Assembly (NCBI GenBank): GCA_009823505.1
Contig: VZQC01013305.1
Coordinates: 566,403 to 630,402, forward strand
Direction: 5' to 3'
DNA length: 64,000 nucleotides
Source of the DNA: Rhizomys pruinosus
Lineage: Eukaryota; Chordata; Mammalia; Rodentia; Spalacidae
How positions within the stretch are numbered: the stretch's first letter is position 1; each line of letters begins with the position of its first letter. This document shows, one piece after another, positions 10,611 through 21,337 of this stretch. The position numbers and the translations under genes were made by a program. Below the pieces are notes generated by a model. The model saw only the letters and a list, made by a program, of their open reading frames with translations. It had not been told where the DNA came from and searched no databases.

Positions 10611-11489
10611 TGTAGGAAGCTTCCTTTGCCACGAGCAGGTACAGCATGGCCCTGCTAAGGGAAAGGGGAGCACAGTACCTGCTGTGGCAACTGTAGGGAA
10701 CTAAACTCTCAATGCAGAGACCAGTCAGTTACTTTTGTAACTCGACCGGAGAGGTACCTCCAACTCAAGTCCTTAGCCTGGGACAACAGAACATTTCCTA
10801 CTCTTAGCCATGATTTTCCACCTGCCCAGAGACTGCTGGCCCCTGGACAGGAATTTCAGGCTGATGGCTGATGGCCTATCTTCAGCCTATGTCCACTCAC
10901 AACTCACTTCACCACACCAGATATCCAGATTGGTGGCCCAAGGACCTCTGTCCAACCCACTGGTCACCCAAACGAAATGAAGGCCAGCTTCGACCTGTAT
11001 GTACACAAAAAATGACAGCTGGGAATTCTGTAATGATGGTAATGGAGAATTAGATTTATTGCCCACTACAGCAGTTAAGGACATCGACTGCTCTTGCAGA
11101 GGACCCAGGTTTGATTCCCAGCACCCACATGGTGGCTAAGAACCGTCTTTAACTCCAGTTCTACAAGAATCTGATGCCCTCTTCTGACCTCTGCAGCATT
11201 GCACAACACAGGTGCACCAACCTACATGCAGACAGTACACTCATACACATAAAAAAAAAAATGTAAAACCTGTTTTATAAGCAAAATGATGTCAGCTCCC
11301 AGAACCAATCACAGGCCCCCAATTCTAGGCCACTGCACACTGCTGCCCCACCCAGCATCATGCACTTGGGCCTCATTGTCTGCTCCTCCTTGGGGTGGAG
11401 TCAGAGAAATCCCCTGACTCCTATCCACGTGGTGCCCTGAGGAGTGCTAGCTAAGGACTAGCCCCCAATTGAAACTGGATCTTCCTACA
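10611..11489 (-). mobile_element. 3' LTR of the ~10 kb class II-type element
   Basis: Near-identical in layout to 20003-20685 (shared GAATTTCAGGCTGATGGCT, CCTATCTTCAGCCTATGTCC). Split by a B2 at 11070-11263. TG...CA termini are present on the minus strand. Confidence 0.85.
11070..11263 (+). mobile_element. B2-type SINE, 5'-truncated
   Basis: Starts within the tRNA-like head (GACTGCTCTTGCAGAGGACCC) and ends ACACTCATACACATAAAAA. It sits inside the 3' LTR; the sister LTR at about 20462 is uninterrupted. Confidence 0.9.
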
Positions 11490-11501
11490 TCTCCCCCTTT
11501 T
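11490..11501 (-). other. Polypurine tract
   Basis: Minus strand AAAAGGGGGAGA directly abuts the LTR start TGTAGG. This is the expected plus-strand primer and marks the LTR at 10611-11489 as the 3' one. Confidence 0.8.
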
Positions 11502-12455
11502 ATTTTATTTTTCTGAGAGGAGGACAATCCCATGGGAGACGTTGGCACCATAAAGGAACCCAGTCTTGAATACGTGATTGCTTAAACCTATCTTGAGTGC
11601 TGGGTAGAGGCAGGCCAGACCTAAGATTTTATTATTTACACTAAAACCAATTTGTTCCCAAAAAACAAACCATGAGGTAAACTGTAAACCACAAGTAATA
11701 AATACAAGCAACCTCCATGTAAAACCAATTTGCAAGCAGCTATGTCCAAACTTGTACAGCCCAAGGTCCCCACTGTCCAGCTGGAGAGGCTTGCATGTAC
11801 AAGCATGTTGAGCAAATTAGAGTCCAGTCTATATTGCTGTAATCTCAAAATTCACCCCTATCTCCACAGCCCCTATATCATGCCCCATCTTCTGCAAGTT
11901 GTTCCCTAGGCTTTGGGAAAGGGGCATAAGTGGGTGAGAAGCAAAACGGTCTTCTTTCTCTGGAGATGTCGTTTTGGACTCTGATCAGTTCAGCCTGTTT
12001 CCTTTTGTGGGTTGGCACATTGAAGAATGTTTTTAATCCTACTAATGAAGCAAGAGCAATCAGAGATACAGGCATTTAAACAGTACTAATTATTATGGCA
12101 GGTTACCTTGGCATAGACACAGATGTTTTGATGTTATGCTAATCCATGAACTATAGCTTTTCTGTAAAAGATGACAAGTTCTTATTGTGGCTTATAACAT
12201 CTCCTAACCACTAGAGGATGTAAGCTTCTGGCATCAGCTGTGAGTTATTCCTCCAAGGAGAGAGCTAACAGCCAATTAGATTTGGGCTATACAGACATAT
12301 GGCTGCCACTGGCTGTGCAATATCTCCAGACAAGTGAGGTGTAACTGATACCAATGGAGGAGTCTTGCTGGACTCAAGGAGACCAATATTTGCTTCATTG
12401 TTTTAGTGGCCTTTGGTAACATTCTCTGGCATTCCAGAGGCCAACTGTACAGTTG
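11502..12455 (-). other. 3' body of the class II-type element, shared with 27003-27625
   Basis: Non-coding on inspection. The blocks GTTGTTCCCTAGGCTT, TGTGGCTTATAACATCTCC and AGAGGATGTAAGCTT recur in the same order and strand at 27003-27625, so this is a dispersed element body rather than unique host sequence. Confidence 0.7.
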
Positions 12456-12470
12456 ATAGTGCGGTCTCAA

Positions 12471-12719
12471 GGGGCTGGAGAGATAGCCTAGCGGTTAAGA
12501 ACTCCGACTGCTCTTGCAGAGGACCTGGGTTCGATCCCCAGCACCCACATGGCGGCTAAGAACCGTCTGTAACTCCAATTCCAGGAGAACTCCAGTTCCA
12601 GGGGAATCCGAGACCCTCCTCTGACCTCCGCAGCATTGCACGACACGGGTGCACAGACCTACACGCAGACACTACACTCATACACATACAAAAATAAATA
12701 AAATTAAAAAAAAAAAAGA
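12471..12719 (+). mobile_element. B2-type SINE (long form) with TSD
   Basis: Full copy. The flanks repeat AGTGCGGTCTCAA (about 12458-12470 and 12721-12733). Confidence 0.95.
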
Positions 12720-12739
12720 AAGTGCGGTCTCAAAACACC

Positions 12740-13019
12740 TTTCCCATGCTTACACCAATTCTTCAGCAGCAGGGCCTTACCGCCACTCTTCTTGCAAGTA
12801 TCCCAGTTTATAGGCAAAAAGCCTTTACCTTTTTGGGGGCTTGGATCCCCTAGCCAACATCTCCTTGACAGAATAACCCATTTCTGATATCAGAGCTCTC
12901 CTGTATTAATATTAATATATTTTGTTTAATCATAAAGATTTCAAAGACTTTACTATTTGGGTTTGTATAGAGAATTTTCTTTTCACAGTTCTCATGTCTA
13001 TTGGTCAATTAAAGAAAGC
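12740..13019. other. Element body, nothing recognised
   Basis: Inside the class II-type element. No motif on either strand. Confidence 0.35.
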
Positions 13020-13029
13020 AGTTATACCT

Positions 13030-13178
13030 TTTTTTTTTTTTCTTGAGACAGGGTGTCCCTGTAGCTCCAGCTGTCCTGGAACTCACTCTGTAGACCAGGT
13101 TGGCCTTAAGCTCACAAAGATCCACCTGCCTCTGCCTCCCAAGTGCTAGGATTAAAGGTGTGCACCACCACACCCAGC
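13030..13178 (-). mobile_element. B1 SINE with TSD
   Basis: Flanked by AGTTATACCT at about 13020 and 13180. Confidence 0.95.
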
Positions 13179-13211
13179 TAGTTATACCTGTTTTATAAGA
13201 AATTACTACTG

Positions 13212-13368
13212 TTGGGCATGGTGGCACTCGCCTTTAATCCTAGCACTTGGCAGGCAGAGGCAGGTGGATCTTTGTAAGTTTAAGGCCAACCTGGTCTACA
13301 GAGTGAGTTCCAGGACAGCTAGAGCTACAAGGAGACCCTGTCAAAAAGACCAAAAAAAAAAAAAAAAA
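13212..13368 (+). mobile_element. B1 SINE
   Basis: Full-length body from TTGGGCATGGTGGCAC to CCCTGTCAAAAAG with a long A tail; opposite in orientation to its neighbour 30 bp away. Confidence 0.92.
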
Positions 13369-14105
13369 GATTTACAGTTAGGGAATGACTTCATTATCAT
13401 CATGTTTTTCTTTTTTCTATGAAAAGGAGGAGTAGGAAAGTCTCTCATATTAAAACTTTGCAGCACCTGGAAGGTAAACTTCATCAGGACACATTATAAA
13501 TAGTTGTTTTAAATAGACTTCAGAGAGATGCTTTGTGTCTGTGACTCAGGCAGTCTGAGGTTTTTCTCCATTTTAATGTTCAGATGGGCCAGCTTCTCTG
13601 CTAGTATTTCTTGGTCCATCCTGCACAATGCAAAGCTGTATCTTTTCTTTCTCAGCCATTAAGTTGGTGATATTTTGACCTGTGGGAACATCCAAATCTT
13701 TTCCCATAGTTAGTTTTAAGATTTAAATTGAAAATTTGACAAAAGTTTTAAAGAGTTTTATAACTAACTGTATCGCTCCTTTTTTATTTTTGGGTTTTAT
13801 TTTTTGACCCATTCATCTCACACATGCCTATAGGCAGGAATCAAGGTGTAAATTTTCATTAAATTCACCCAAACTGTTTATCATTGACTGTATGTTGTTA
13901 ATTTGGGAAGTAAACAATTCCTTTAGTTAAATTATCCTACAGGTAAAAGAAAATGTTTCAAGGTGATACTGTACAAAGGTACAACACAAAAATTACAGAG
14001 AACATTTGTGTACATTAACCCCAAAGTTGTTGTTATTCAAATTATAAGTAAAACAAATGTGGACAATTTGTATTTCCAATTAGCTTTGTATTACCTTTTT
14101 TATTA
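13369..14105. other. AT-rich element body, nothing recognised
   Basis: Within the class II-type element; no frame or motif recognised. Confidence 0.35.
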
Positions 14106-14109
14106 AAAC

Positions 14110-14265
14110 CATTTTTTTTTTTTGGTCTTTTTGAGACAGGGTCTTCCTGTAGCCCAAGCTGGCCTGGAACTCACTACATAGACCAGGCTGGCCTTGAATT
14201 CACACGATCCACCTCCCTCTGCCTCCCAAGTGCTAGGATTAAAAGTGTGTGCCACCACACCCAGC
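14110..14265 (-). mobile_element. B1 SINE with TSD
   Basis: TTTATTAAAACC occurs on both sides (about 14098 and 14266). Confidence 0.95.
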
Positions 14266-14661
14266 TTTATTAAAACCTTTTTACCAATGTTGTTTAATAT
14301 AGACATTTTAACTTTTACTAAGTCTTAAAATATCATATAATATGTAGATGACGTGTGGGCAAATTTGGATACCTGTTAAACACATAACAATTAAATATAC
14401 ATTGTTCCTTAAAATTCTTTCACTAGACTGTGTCTTCAGAGAATCAAGTCCATTAACTTATATTATTTATTTGTATTTCCATATAAATCTCTACTGAAAT
14501 ACTTAATTATTTTAAATATATAACTATAAATCTTATAAAGTAGATTTATTTATTTATTTATTTGAATAAAGTAGACTTATAACGATCATTTTTCTTATAG
14601 TCCTTGGAAATGGTTTATTCAGGCCTGGCACAAAACCCTGTTTTAAAGATGTTTTACCTTG

Positions 14662-14829
14662 CTGGATGTGGTGGCACACGCCTTTAATCCTAGCACTTGG
14701 GAGGCAGAGGCAGGTGGATCTTTGTGAGTTCAAGGCCACCCTGGTCTACAGAATGAGTTCCAGGACACCTGGGGCTACAAAGAGACCTTGTCTCAAAAAG
14801 ACCAAGAAAAAAAAAAAAAAAAAAAAAAA
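14662..14829 (+). mobile_element. B1 SINE with TSD
   Basis: ATGTTTTACCT flanks both ends (about 14650 and 14832). Confidence 0.95.
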
Positions 14830-14961
14830 GTATGTTTTACCTAGCTGTTAAATGCTTTTCAATATACATTTAATCTATACTTTAAATTATATCTAAAATA
14901 AAATAAGATTATTCCTAAAACCAATTTATTTCCTACAAAACTTTGAGAATTGCTGGAATTT

Positions 14962-14963
<2 letters not shown>

Positions 14964-14995
<32 letters not shown>

Positions 14996-15134
14996 TGTTT
15001 TCAAGACAGGGTCTCCCATATAGCCCAGCTGTCCTGGAATCACTCTGTAGACAGGCTGGCCTTGAACTCACAAAGATCCGCCTGCCTCTGCCTTCCAAGT
15101 GCTAGGATTAAAGGCGTGTGCCACCACGCCCAGC
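14964..15134 (-). mobile_element. B1 SINE with TSD
   Basis: Long poly-T tail. GCTGGAATTTTC is repeated on both flanks (about 14952 and 15143). Confidence 0.95.
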
Positions 15135-15389
15135 GAGAATTTGCTGGAATTTTCATTTTAGGTGTTGAAGGAGCACAACCAGCAGGTGGTGGCATACACC
15201 CACAAAGTAGTTAACTGTTACTACACCTGTATAATTTTATTAGTAATTCTTAACCAAGACAAGTAAATTACACAAATAACCATAGAAATCTAACTATATT
15301 AGTATCTGAGTTGAAAGGGCCAGTTTTAACTCAGAGGCTTTTTAGAATTGTATGAATACATATTAACATTTTACATAAACCTAATTAAA

Positions 15390-15625
15390 GGGCTGGAGAG
15401 ATGGCCTAGCGGTTAGAGCACCGACTGCTCTTGCAGAGGACCCGGGTTCTGATCCCAGCACCACATGGGGTGCAGAACCATCTGAAACTCCAATTCCAGG
15501 AGAACTCCAGTTCCCAGGAATCCGAGACCTTCTTCTGACCTCCGCGGCATTGCACGACACTGGTCCACAAGCATGCAGACAGTACATTCCTACACATAAA
15601 AATAAATAAATAATAAAATAATAAA
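15390..15625 (+). mobile_element. B2-type SINE (long form)
   Basis: GGGCTGGAGAGATGGCCTAG head to CACATAAAAATAAATAAATA tail. Has small deletions relative to the other long-form copies. Confidence 0.93.
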
Positions 15626-15710
15626 CCAATTAAAGATTGTTAACACCAAAATGTATAAACTGATAATTTTGTATAGGTTGAATCTGTTAACAGTGATTTA
15701 TAGTAGACTA

Positions 15711-15711
15711 T

Positions 15712-15742
<31 letters not shown>

Positions 15743-15886
15743 TTTTTGTCTTTTTGAGACAGGGTCTCCCTGTGGCCCCAGCTGTCCTGGAACTTGCTCT
15801 GTAGACAGGATGGCCTCAAACTCACAAAGATCCGCCTGCCTCTGCCTCCCAAGTGCTAGGATTAAGGGCACGTGCCACGACGCCTG
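15711..15886 (-). mobile_element. B1 SINE with (TTTA)n tail
   Basis: The tail has become a (TTTA)n microsatellite (15711-15746). The body runs to GCCACGACGCC. Confidence 0.92.
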
Positions 15887-15944
15887 TATAGTCACTTTTT
15901 TAATTCACAAGAATTTAGAAAGTTACAGGGATCAAAACAAGTGC

Positions 15945-16002
15945 TCACACACCCATACACACATGTGCACATGCACACATACATACATATATACACACAT
16001 AA
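15945..16002. repeat. CA/TA-rich microsatellite
   Basis: Impure (CA)n and (TA)n run between two B1 copies. Confidence 0.8.
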
Positions 16003-16015
16003 TAAAGAAAATATT

Positions 16016-16188
16016 AGCTGGGAGTGGTTGCATAAGCCTTTAATCCTAGCACTTGGAGGCAGAGGCAGGTGGATCTCTTGTGAGTCAGGCCAGCCTGGTC
16101 TACAAGTCTCACAGAGTGATTCCAGGACAGCTGGGGCTCAGCAGAGAGACCCTATCTCAAAAAGACAAAAAAAAAAAAAAAAAAAAAA
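16016..16188 (+). mobile_element. B1 SINE
   Basis: Diverged full-length B1. The flanks share AAGAAAATATT on both sides (TSD). Confidence 0.9.
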
Positions 16189-16604
16189 GAAAAGAAAATA
16201 TTGTTAAGTTGACCTGATACATTATTGGTTAATATTTGATGGAGAACACACAAAATTATTTTACATTTTTGTTGTAGGGTATACATCCTATTTGAATATG
16301 TACTTTGTTAACACAAACCTCTGAAATTCATTTGCTAATCTTTTCACCATTTAGCAGTCCTATCTGACCCTACTTCTTTCCCTACACTGAACCCTATTCT
16401 AATTTTATTTCTAATCCATACCTGTCCTGTCCCTGTTTATCTTACCCTTTCCTTAGAGGCCAAGGTTCAGAGAGCCCAAAGACCAGTACTGACTCCATTT
16501 ATTTGTGGTTCTGGGCCAAATTGTTCTAAGAAAGACAAGAAATTACAAAGTTCTTAGTTAAATTAGACCAAATTTTTACCTTAATTCATTGCAACAGTTT
16601 CATT

Positions 16605-16757
16605 TTGCTTTTGGTCTTTTCAAGGCAGGGCCTCCTTACAATCCCAGCTGGCCTGGAGCTCACTATGCAGACCAGGATGTCCTTGAACTCACAAAGATCC
16701 CCGCCTGCCTCTGCCTCCCAAGTGCTAGGATTAAAGGAATGTGCCACCACACTTGGC
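16605..16757 (-). mobile_element. B1 SINE
   Basis: Reverse-complement B1 with almost no remaining tail; diverged. Confidence 0.85.
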
Positions 16758-17474
16758 TCCACAAGCCTAGAATTTAGGAGCCCAATTTGCATTACTGAAG
16801 TGGCCTCTAGAATGAGGTCCTAGAGGAAGCTTAGCCAATAAAAAGAAAACCAGAGCTGAAAAGACATTATTTACAGAAAAAAAAGTTTCAAGGAGAACCT
16901 TTAAAACCTTTAAACTGTAGCTGGCTTTTCACAAACTTCCATACAAGCCAATATTGGTAGGCGAATTCCTGGGTAGGGTGTTGCCTCCACAACCCTAGCC
17001 GGCCTAGAACTGAGTGGCCTGTGCAAATGTGCACCTCAATAGAAGGGTTGCAGCAAAAGCCTTGCACTTGCTCCATGGGCATGCCTGCCCTCCCTGCCTC
17101 TGTCTCTGCCCCAGTGAGCTTCGCCACCTGAACTGCAGCAAGAAGGAGGAACCCTGGGCTTCCCTTTGGGGCTGAGATTCAGGCTGCAGGACAGGTTCCA
17201 ATCCCACTGAACAAGCCTCTGGAAGGCAAATGGATGGGAGAGGAAAAACTCCTCTCTCACAACTTCTCTGAATACCCATAACCTGGGAAGGCTGGGGGAT
17301 CAACAGATGCCCCCAATCTAAGGAAGCCAAAACAGCACCCAGGGGCTCCATAGAGGTGCCCTGCTGAGTGGGTGAAAACCCACAAGAGAGTGCAGGCCTC
17401 TCAAAGCCTATCAGAGAAGGGGTCTCCAGCACACAGGCCAAGTTCCCATCAGTGCCATCCACAGGTACACAAGC
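16758..17474 (-). other. Body of the class II-type element with an open but unrecognised frame
   Basis: On the minus strand the stretch from the MaLR insertion point (17474) to about 17004 is open. It reads Gln/Ser/Leu-rich protein with no zinc knuckle, protease or RT motif. It may be fortuitous in a GC-richer non-coding region. Confidence 0.3.
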
Positions 17475-17479
17475 AGAGT
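17475..17479 (+). other. Target-site duplication AGAGT (left copy)
   Basis: Identical pentamer at 19747-19751. It defines the ends of the MaLR-type element between them. Confidence 0.75.
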
Positions 17480-17887
17480 TGTGCTGGATAGCTTTAGTGT
17501 CAACTTGACACACCTGGGTTGAGGGAGCCTCAATTGGGGAATTGGCTCCATTGGATTGGCCTGTGGCCACGTCCGTGGAGTATTGTCTTGATTATCAGGC
17601 AATGTGGGAGGGCCCAGCCCACAATGAGCAGTGCCACCCTTGGCAGGTTGTTGTGTACCATATAAGAAGGCAGGCTGGGCATGAGCCAGGGGAGCAAGCC
17701 AGTGAACAGCACTCTTCCATGGCCTGTGCTTCAGCTCCTGCCTCCAAGTTCCTGTCCTGAGTTCCTACCTTGGGCTCTATAAATGATGAACTGTGACCCA
17801 GGAGATGTAAGCTGAATAAACCCTTTCTTCCCCAAGTTGGTGTCGGTCAGAGTGTTTTGTCACAGCATTGGAAGGCAAACTAGAACA
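17480..17887 (+). mobile_element. 5' LTR of the MaLR-type element
   Basis: Contains TATAAGAAGG near 17661, GAATAAACCC near 17815, and the TGTTTTGTCACAGCA terminal region shared with the 3' LTR. Confidence 0.85.
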
Positions 17888-17892
17888 GAAAT

Positions 17893-17910
17893 TGGTACCA
17901 GAAGTGTGGG
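17893..17910 (+). other. Primer-binding site, tRNA-Leu type
   Basis: TGGTACCAGAAGTGTGGG lies five bases after the 5' LTR and closely matches the leucine-tRNA primer site known for ERVL/MaLR elements. Confidence 0.75.
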
Positions 17911-19264
17911 GGATTGCTGTGACAGACCTGACCTTGGTGTTTTGGGGAAGGATTGTGGAGACATTTGGAACTTTGGCCTGGGAAGATCATTGAATGCCTA
18001 AAGATTGTTGCTGTGGAGCTTGGAGCAGTTTTGCTGAAGGAGTTGTAGAAGATGAAGGCCTGGCTTGTGAAGTTTCTAGTTTCAAAGGGGAGCAGAGATC
18101 ATCAGGACTGTGTAATCTGTGGGTTCTGGTCAGCTGGGGCTGAAGAATCAGCTGTAACAAGAGACCAGAACCTGACATGAAATCTTTGTTGCACTGGGAC
18201 AATTGATGCTGGTTAGCTGGGGCTGAAAAATCAGCTGTAAGTAACAAGAGACCAGCATCACTGTGGTGAAATCTTCTGGGAAGAATTTCTTCAGGGTCAG
18301 CACACAGAAGCTGTGATCCAGAAGGGGCCTGAGCCTCCATCTTGAGCCAGAAGCAGGACTTGGTAACGTGTAAGAGTCTCCTATATGGTTCTGGTGTTGA
18401 AATTTGAGGGGGGTCACAGAGAGCAACCAAGGCTTGGCACTTGATAGGTCAGGAAAGACATTGTGTGGAAATGCACCTTGGTTGCAGTGACAAACCCAGG
18501 ATTGCAGCGAGTCATGGAGAGAAGCTGAGGCTTTTGCACCAGGAGAGGTCAGAAAGCCCTTTAAGTGCTGCCTCGTTTCAGTGGCGACCCCAGATTTTGG
18601 AGATGCGGGGACTGTGGGACGACCACCAAGAGCAGTGGCAGTGTGAATGGAGTTGGCCTGGGCCTGCGAGATGAGCTGTGTGTGCAGCATGGCCAAAGTT
18701 GGAGAAGGGGAGCTGCCTGAAACCTTTGGAGCCCAGAAGGATCGAGTGAATCCCAGGTGTCCAGCCTTGAGCTACTTTGCTGGACTTAGTTTTTTTTGAG
18801 GTGCCTGATTTCTTCCCTTTGAAAAAGACAGTAACTTGTTTGGATTTTACAGCAGCCCACAGTAAGAAACTTTTAGGGCGGAGAGATTAGCCTAGCGGTT
18901 GGAGCACCGACGCTCTTGCAAGGACCCGCGTTCGATCCCCCAGCACCCACATGGTGGCTAAGAACCATCTGTAACTCCGATTCCAGGAGAACTCCAGTTC
19001 CAGGAAATCTGAACCCTCTCTGCTGTGGCAGTGCCCACTGACATATGGTACACAAAACTGCATGCAGACACACATACACAAAATAAAAAAAATACAAAAA
19101 AAATAAAATTAAAAAAAAAAAAAAGAAGAAGAGGACCTTTTAACGATGAACTGTTTAGTGATTTGGACATTCTAAGGACTGTGGGCTTTTAAGGTTGTTC
19201 TTCTTAGGTTGTGATTAGTGTAACATCATACTTTGGGGATAAGAACTGGAAAGGTGGTGGTTTA
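17911..19264 (+). other. Body of the MaLR-type element
   Basis: No retroviral gene. It holds two similar ~65-bp segments near 18115-18180 and 18205-18260, each with CAGCTGGGGCTGAA-like and ATCAGCTGTAA followed by AACAAGAGACCAG, apparently an internal tandem duplication. A B2 SINE is inserted at 18876. Confidence 0.6.
18876..19122 (+). mobile_element. B2-type SINE (long form), damaged
   Basis: GGAGAGATTAGCCTAGCGG head, tail AAATAAAAAAAATAC. Several small deletions in the 3' half. Confidence 0.88.
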
Positions 19265-19746
19265 ATAGTGATTGTGTTGCTGTATCCAGTTGACAAGGGT
19301 CAAATCCTAATCGAGACACCAACGCTTTCAAGTGCATCACAACCTTGACAACAACCCTGCGCGAGTTGACGGGAGCAGACTCACAAATAGGAGAATCTCG
19401 CTCCAAGTTGGAACTGGCCTGTGCAGCATCTGTGGCAGTATTGTTCTGATTTATCAGGCAATGTGGGAGGGCCCAGCCCACAACGCATAGTGTCACCCTG
19501 GGCAGGTTGTTGTGTACCATATAAGAAGGCAGGCTGGGCATGAGCCAGGGGAGCAAGCCAGTGAACAGCACTCCTCCATGGCCTGTGCTTCAGCTCCTGC
19601 CTCCAGGTTCCTGCCCTGAGTTCCTGCCTTGGGCTCCGTAAGTGATGAACTGTGACCCAGGAGATGTAAGCTGAATAAACCCTTTCTTCCCCAAGTTGGT
19701 GTCGGTCAGAGTGTTTTGTCACAGCAATGGAAGACAAACTAGAACA
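19265..19746 (+). mobile_element. 3' LTR of the MaLR-type element
   Basis: From about 19410 it matches the 5' LTR closely (TCAGGCAATGTGGGAGGGCC, GCAAGCCAGTGAACAGCACT). The first ~140 bp do not match the 5' LTR and are CpG-richer, so the start coordinate is approximate. Confidence 0.7.
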
Positions 19747-19751
19747 AGAGT
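19747..19751 (+). other. Target-site duplication AGAGT (right copy)
   Basis: Matches 17475-17479 exactly. Confidence 0.75.
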
Positions 19752-19981
19752 CAACACGATAATTCCCTCTGCCTCCATCTTTAGTCTGTGCCTTCAATGA
19801 TTCAGAGATGGTAAACTGTCTCCAGGCCAGAACTTGAAACACAACAGCTGCAGCAAACCACAGCACACAGTCAACAAATACATGCCATACATCACAAAAC
19901 GATTCCTCCTGAAACACAGCTTCCTTAAAAGTATTATTTCCCATCTTGCAGAGATTCTAGCTTACCAAACTGGTCTCCATA

Positions 19982-19999
19982 CCCCACGTTGATGCACCA
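19982..19999 (-). other. Primer-binding site, tRNA-Lys-like
   Basis: Minus-strand TGGTGCATCAACGTGGGG, three bases after the LTR end. The CAACGTGGGG part fits the lysine-tRNA site common in class II elements; the inner bases are altered. Confidence 0.65.
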
Positions 20000-20002
20000 G
20001 AA

Positions 20003-20685
20003 TGTAGGAAGCTTCCTTTGCCACAAGCAGGTACAGCACGGCTCTGCTAAGGGAAGGTGGAGCACAGTACCCGCCTGTGGTCACTGTAGGGAACTGACCT
20101 CTTGATGCAGAGACCAGTTGGTTACTTTTGTAACCCAACCCGAGAGGCCCCTCCAGCTCAGGCCCATAGCCTGGGACAACGGAACGTTTCCCACTCTTGG
20201 CTGTGATTTCCCACCTGCCCAGAGACTGCGGCCCCTGGACAGGAATTTCAGGCTGATGGCTCATGGCCTATCTTCAGCCTATGTCCACTCACAACTCACT
20301 TCACCTCACCAGCTATCCAGATTGGTGGTCCAAGGATCCCTGTCCAACCCACTGGTCACCCAAACGAAATGGAGGCCAGCTTTGGCCTGTATGCACACAA
20401 AAAATGACAGGTGGGAATTCTGCAATGATGGTAATGAAGAATTAAATTTATTGCCTACTACAGCATGCTTTTATGAGCAAAATGACGTTAGCTCCCAGAG
20501 CCAATCACAGGCCCCCAATTCCAGGCCACTACACACCATTGCCCCACCCAGCATCATGCACCTGGGCCACATTGTTTGTTCCTTCTTGGGGCAGGGTCAG
20601 AGAAATCCCCTGACTCCTATCCATGTGGTGCCCTCAGAGGAGCTAGCTGAGGACTAGCCTCCAATTCAAATGGGATCTTCCTACA
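20003..20685 (-). mobile_element. 5' LTR of the ~10 kb class II-type element
   Basis: 683 bp, TGTAGGAAG...CTTCCTACA on the minus strand. Uninterrupted sister of 10611-11489. Confidence 0.85.
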
Positions 20686-20892
20686 ACACACATGGTTGTG
20701 AGCCAAATATCTGATAACTGTTTTAAGCTACTTGTTACGTTCATTTTGAGGGGAGACTGGTGTGCAAAAGCATTCAGGACTTTGTAAAGATAACTCGGGT
20801 TTTATTTCAGGGAGCAGGGGACTGGCATCTTACTCAGGTATATGACAGCCAGCAACATAGGCTGCTTGGCAGACTTTTTAAGAGGGAAGGCA

Positions 20893-21035
20893 GGCCAGGT
20901 ATGGTGGTGTACCCCTTTAATCCCAGCACTCGGGACGCAAAGGCAGGCAGATCGCTGTGAGTTCAAGGCCAGCCTGCTCTACAGAGTGAGTTCCAGGCCA
21001 GCTGATGCTACAGGGAGACCCTGTCTCAAAAACAA

Positions 21036-21087
<52 letters not shown>
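20893..21087 (+). mobile_element. B1 SINE with (GA)n tail
   Basis: Full B1 (CAGGTATGGTGGTGTACC to CTGTCTCAAAAAC) followed by a pure (GA)n array at 21038-21087. Confidence 0.92.
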
Positions 21088-21090
<3 letters not shown>

Positions 21091-21337
21091 GGGTGTGGGC
21101 AATGCAATAGGTATATAGGGGAAAGTAGGCACTAGGGTGTGGATGCTTTGTGGTCCATATCAGGCCAAATAGCTTGAGAAAATGAGGGCGTTTCTCTCTC
21201 TCACACCCCCAACCCTTCCCCCCCCCAATGTAGGATGTGCTCAAGGGTGAACCTTCTTAGGGTTTCCAGGTCCAAGTTGACTGCGGTCTTACACTACTAT
21301 GTTAATTTAATTTTTTTTTTCAGATAGGGATCCCCAA

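Larger units (their letters stand above)
17480..19746 (+). mobile_element. ERVL-MaLR-type LTR retrotransposon, nested
   Basis: The 5' LTR begins TGTGCTGGATAG and ends AACTAGAACA. A Leu-type primer site follows at 17893-17910. A ~1.35 kb body contains a B2 (18876-19122). The 3' LTR ends with the same AACTAGAACA at 19746. The 5-bp TSD AGAGT is exact. The body has no retroviral gene, as expected for MaLRs, which rely on helper proteins. It lies opposite in orientation to, and inside, the larger minus-strand element, so it is younger than that element. Confidence 0.82.
10611..20685 (-). mobile_element. Class II-type LTR element, ~10 kb, non-coding body
   Basis: Read on the minus strand: 5' LTR 20685-20003, primer site 19999-19982, body, polypurine tract 11501-11490, 3' LTR 11489-10611. 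The LTRs are 683 bp and, minus an inserted B2, about 684 bp. They begin TGTAGGAAG and end CTTCCTACA. Without the nested MaLR (17480-19746) and SINEs the body is about 5 kb. I find no gag-pol motif, so it looks non-autonomous. A MGN-starting frame at 19944-19752 is only 64 codons before the MaLR insertion. An open stretch at 17474-17004 has no recognisable domain. Flanking hexamers ATGTGT and GTGGGT match at 4 of 6. Confidence 0.72.

Noticed and set aside
16888..17570. 188-codon minus-strand frame as a host or gag gene
   Set aside because: It crosses the MaLR insertion boundary at 17475-17480 and shows no recognisable domain; its upper part is LTR sequence.
17987..18696. Overlapping 147- and 182-codon minus-strand frames
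   Set aside because: They lie in the MaLR body, antisense to the element, with no domain and no support from neighbours.
19381..19944. 187-codon minus-strand frame beginning MGNN as an intact gag
   Set aside because: Only the first 64 codons precede the inserted MaLR LTR; the rest is LTR translation. The leader before it is too short for a normal gag. Kept only as a note.
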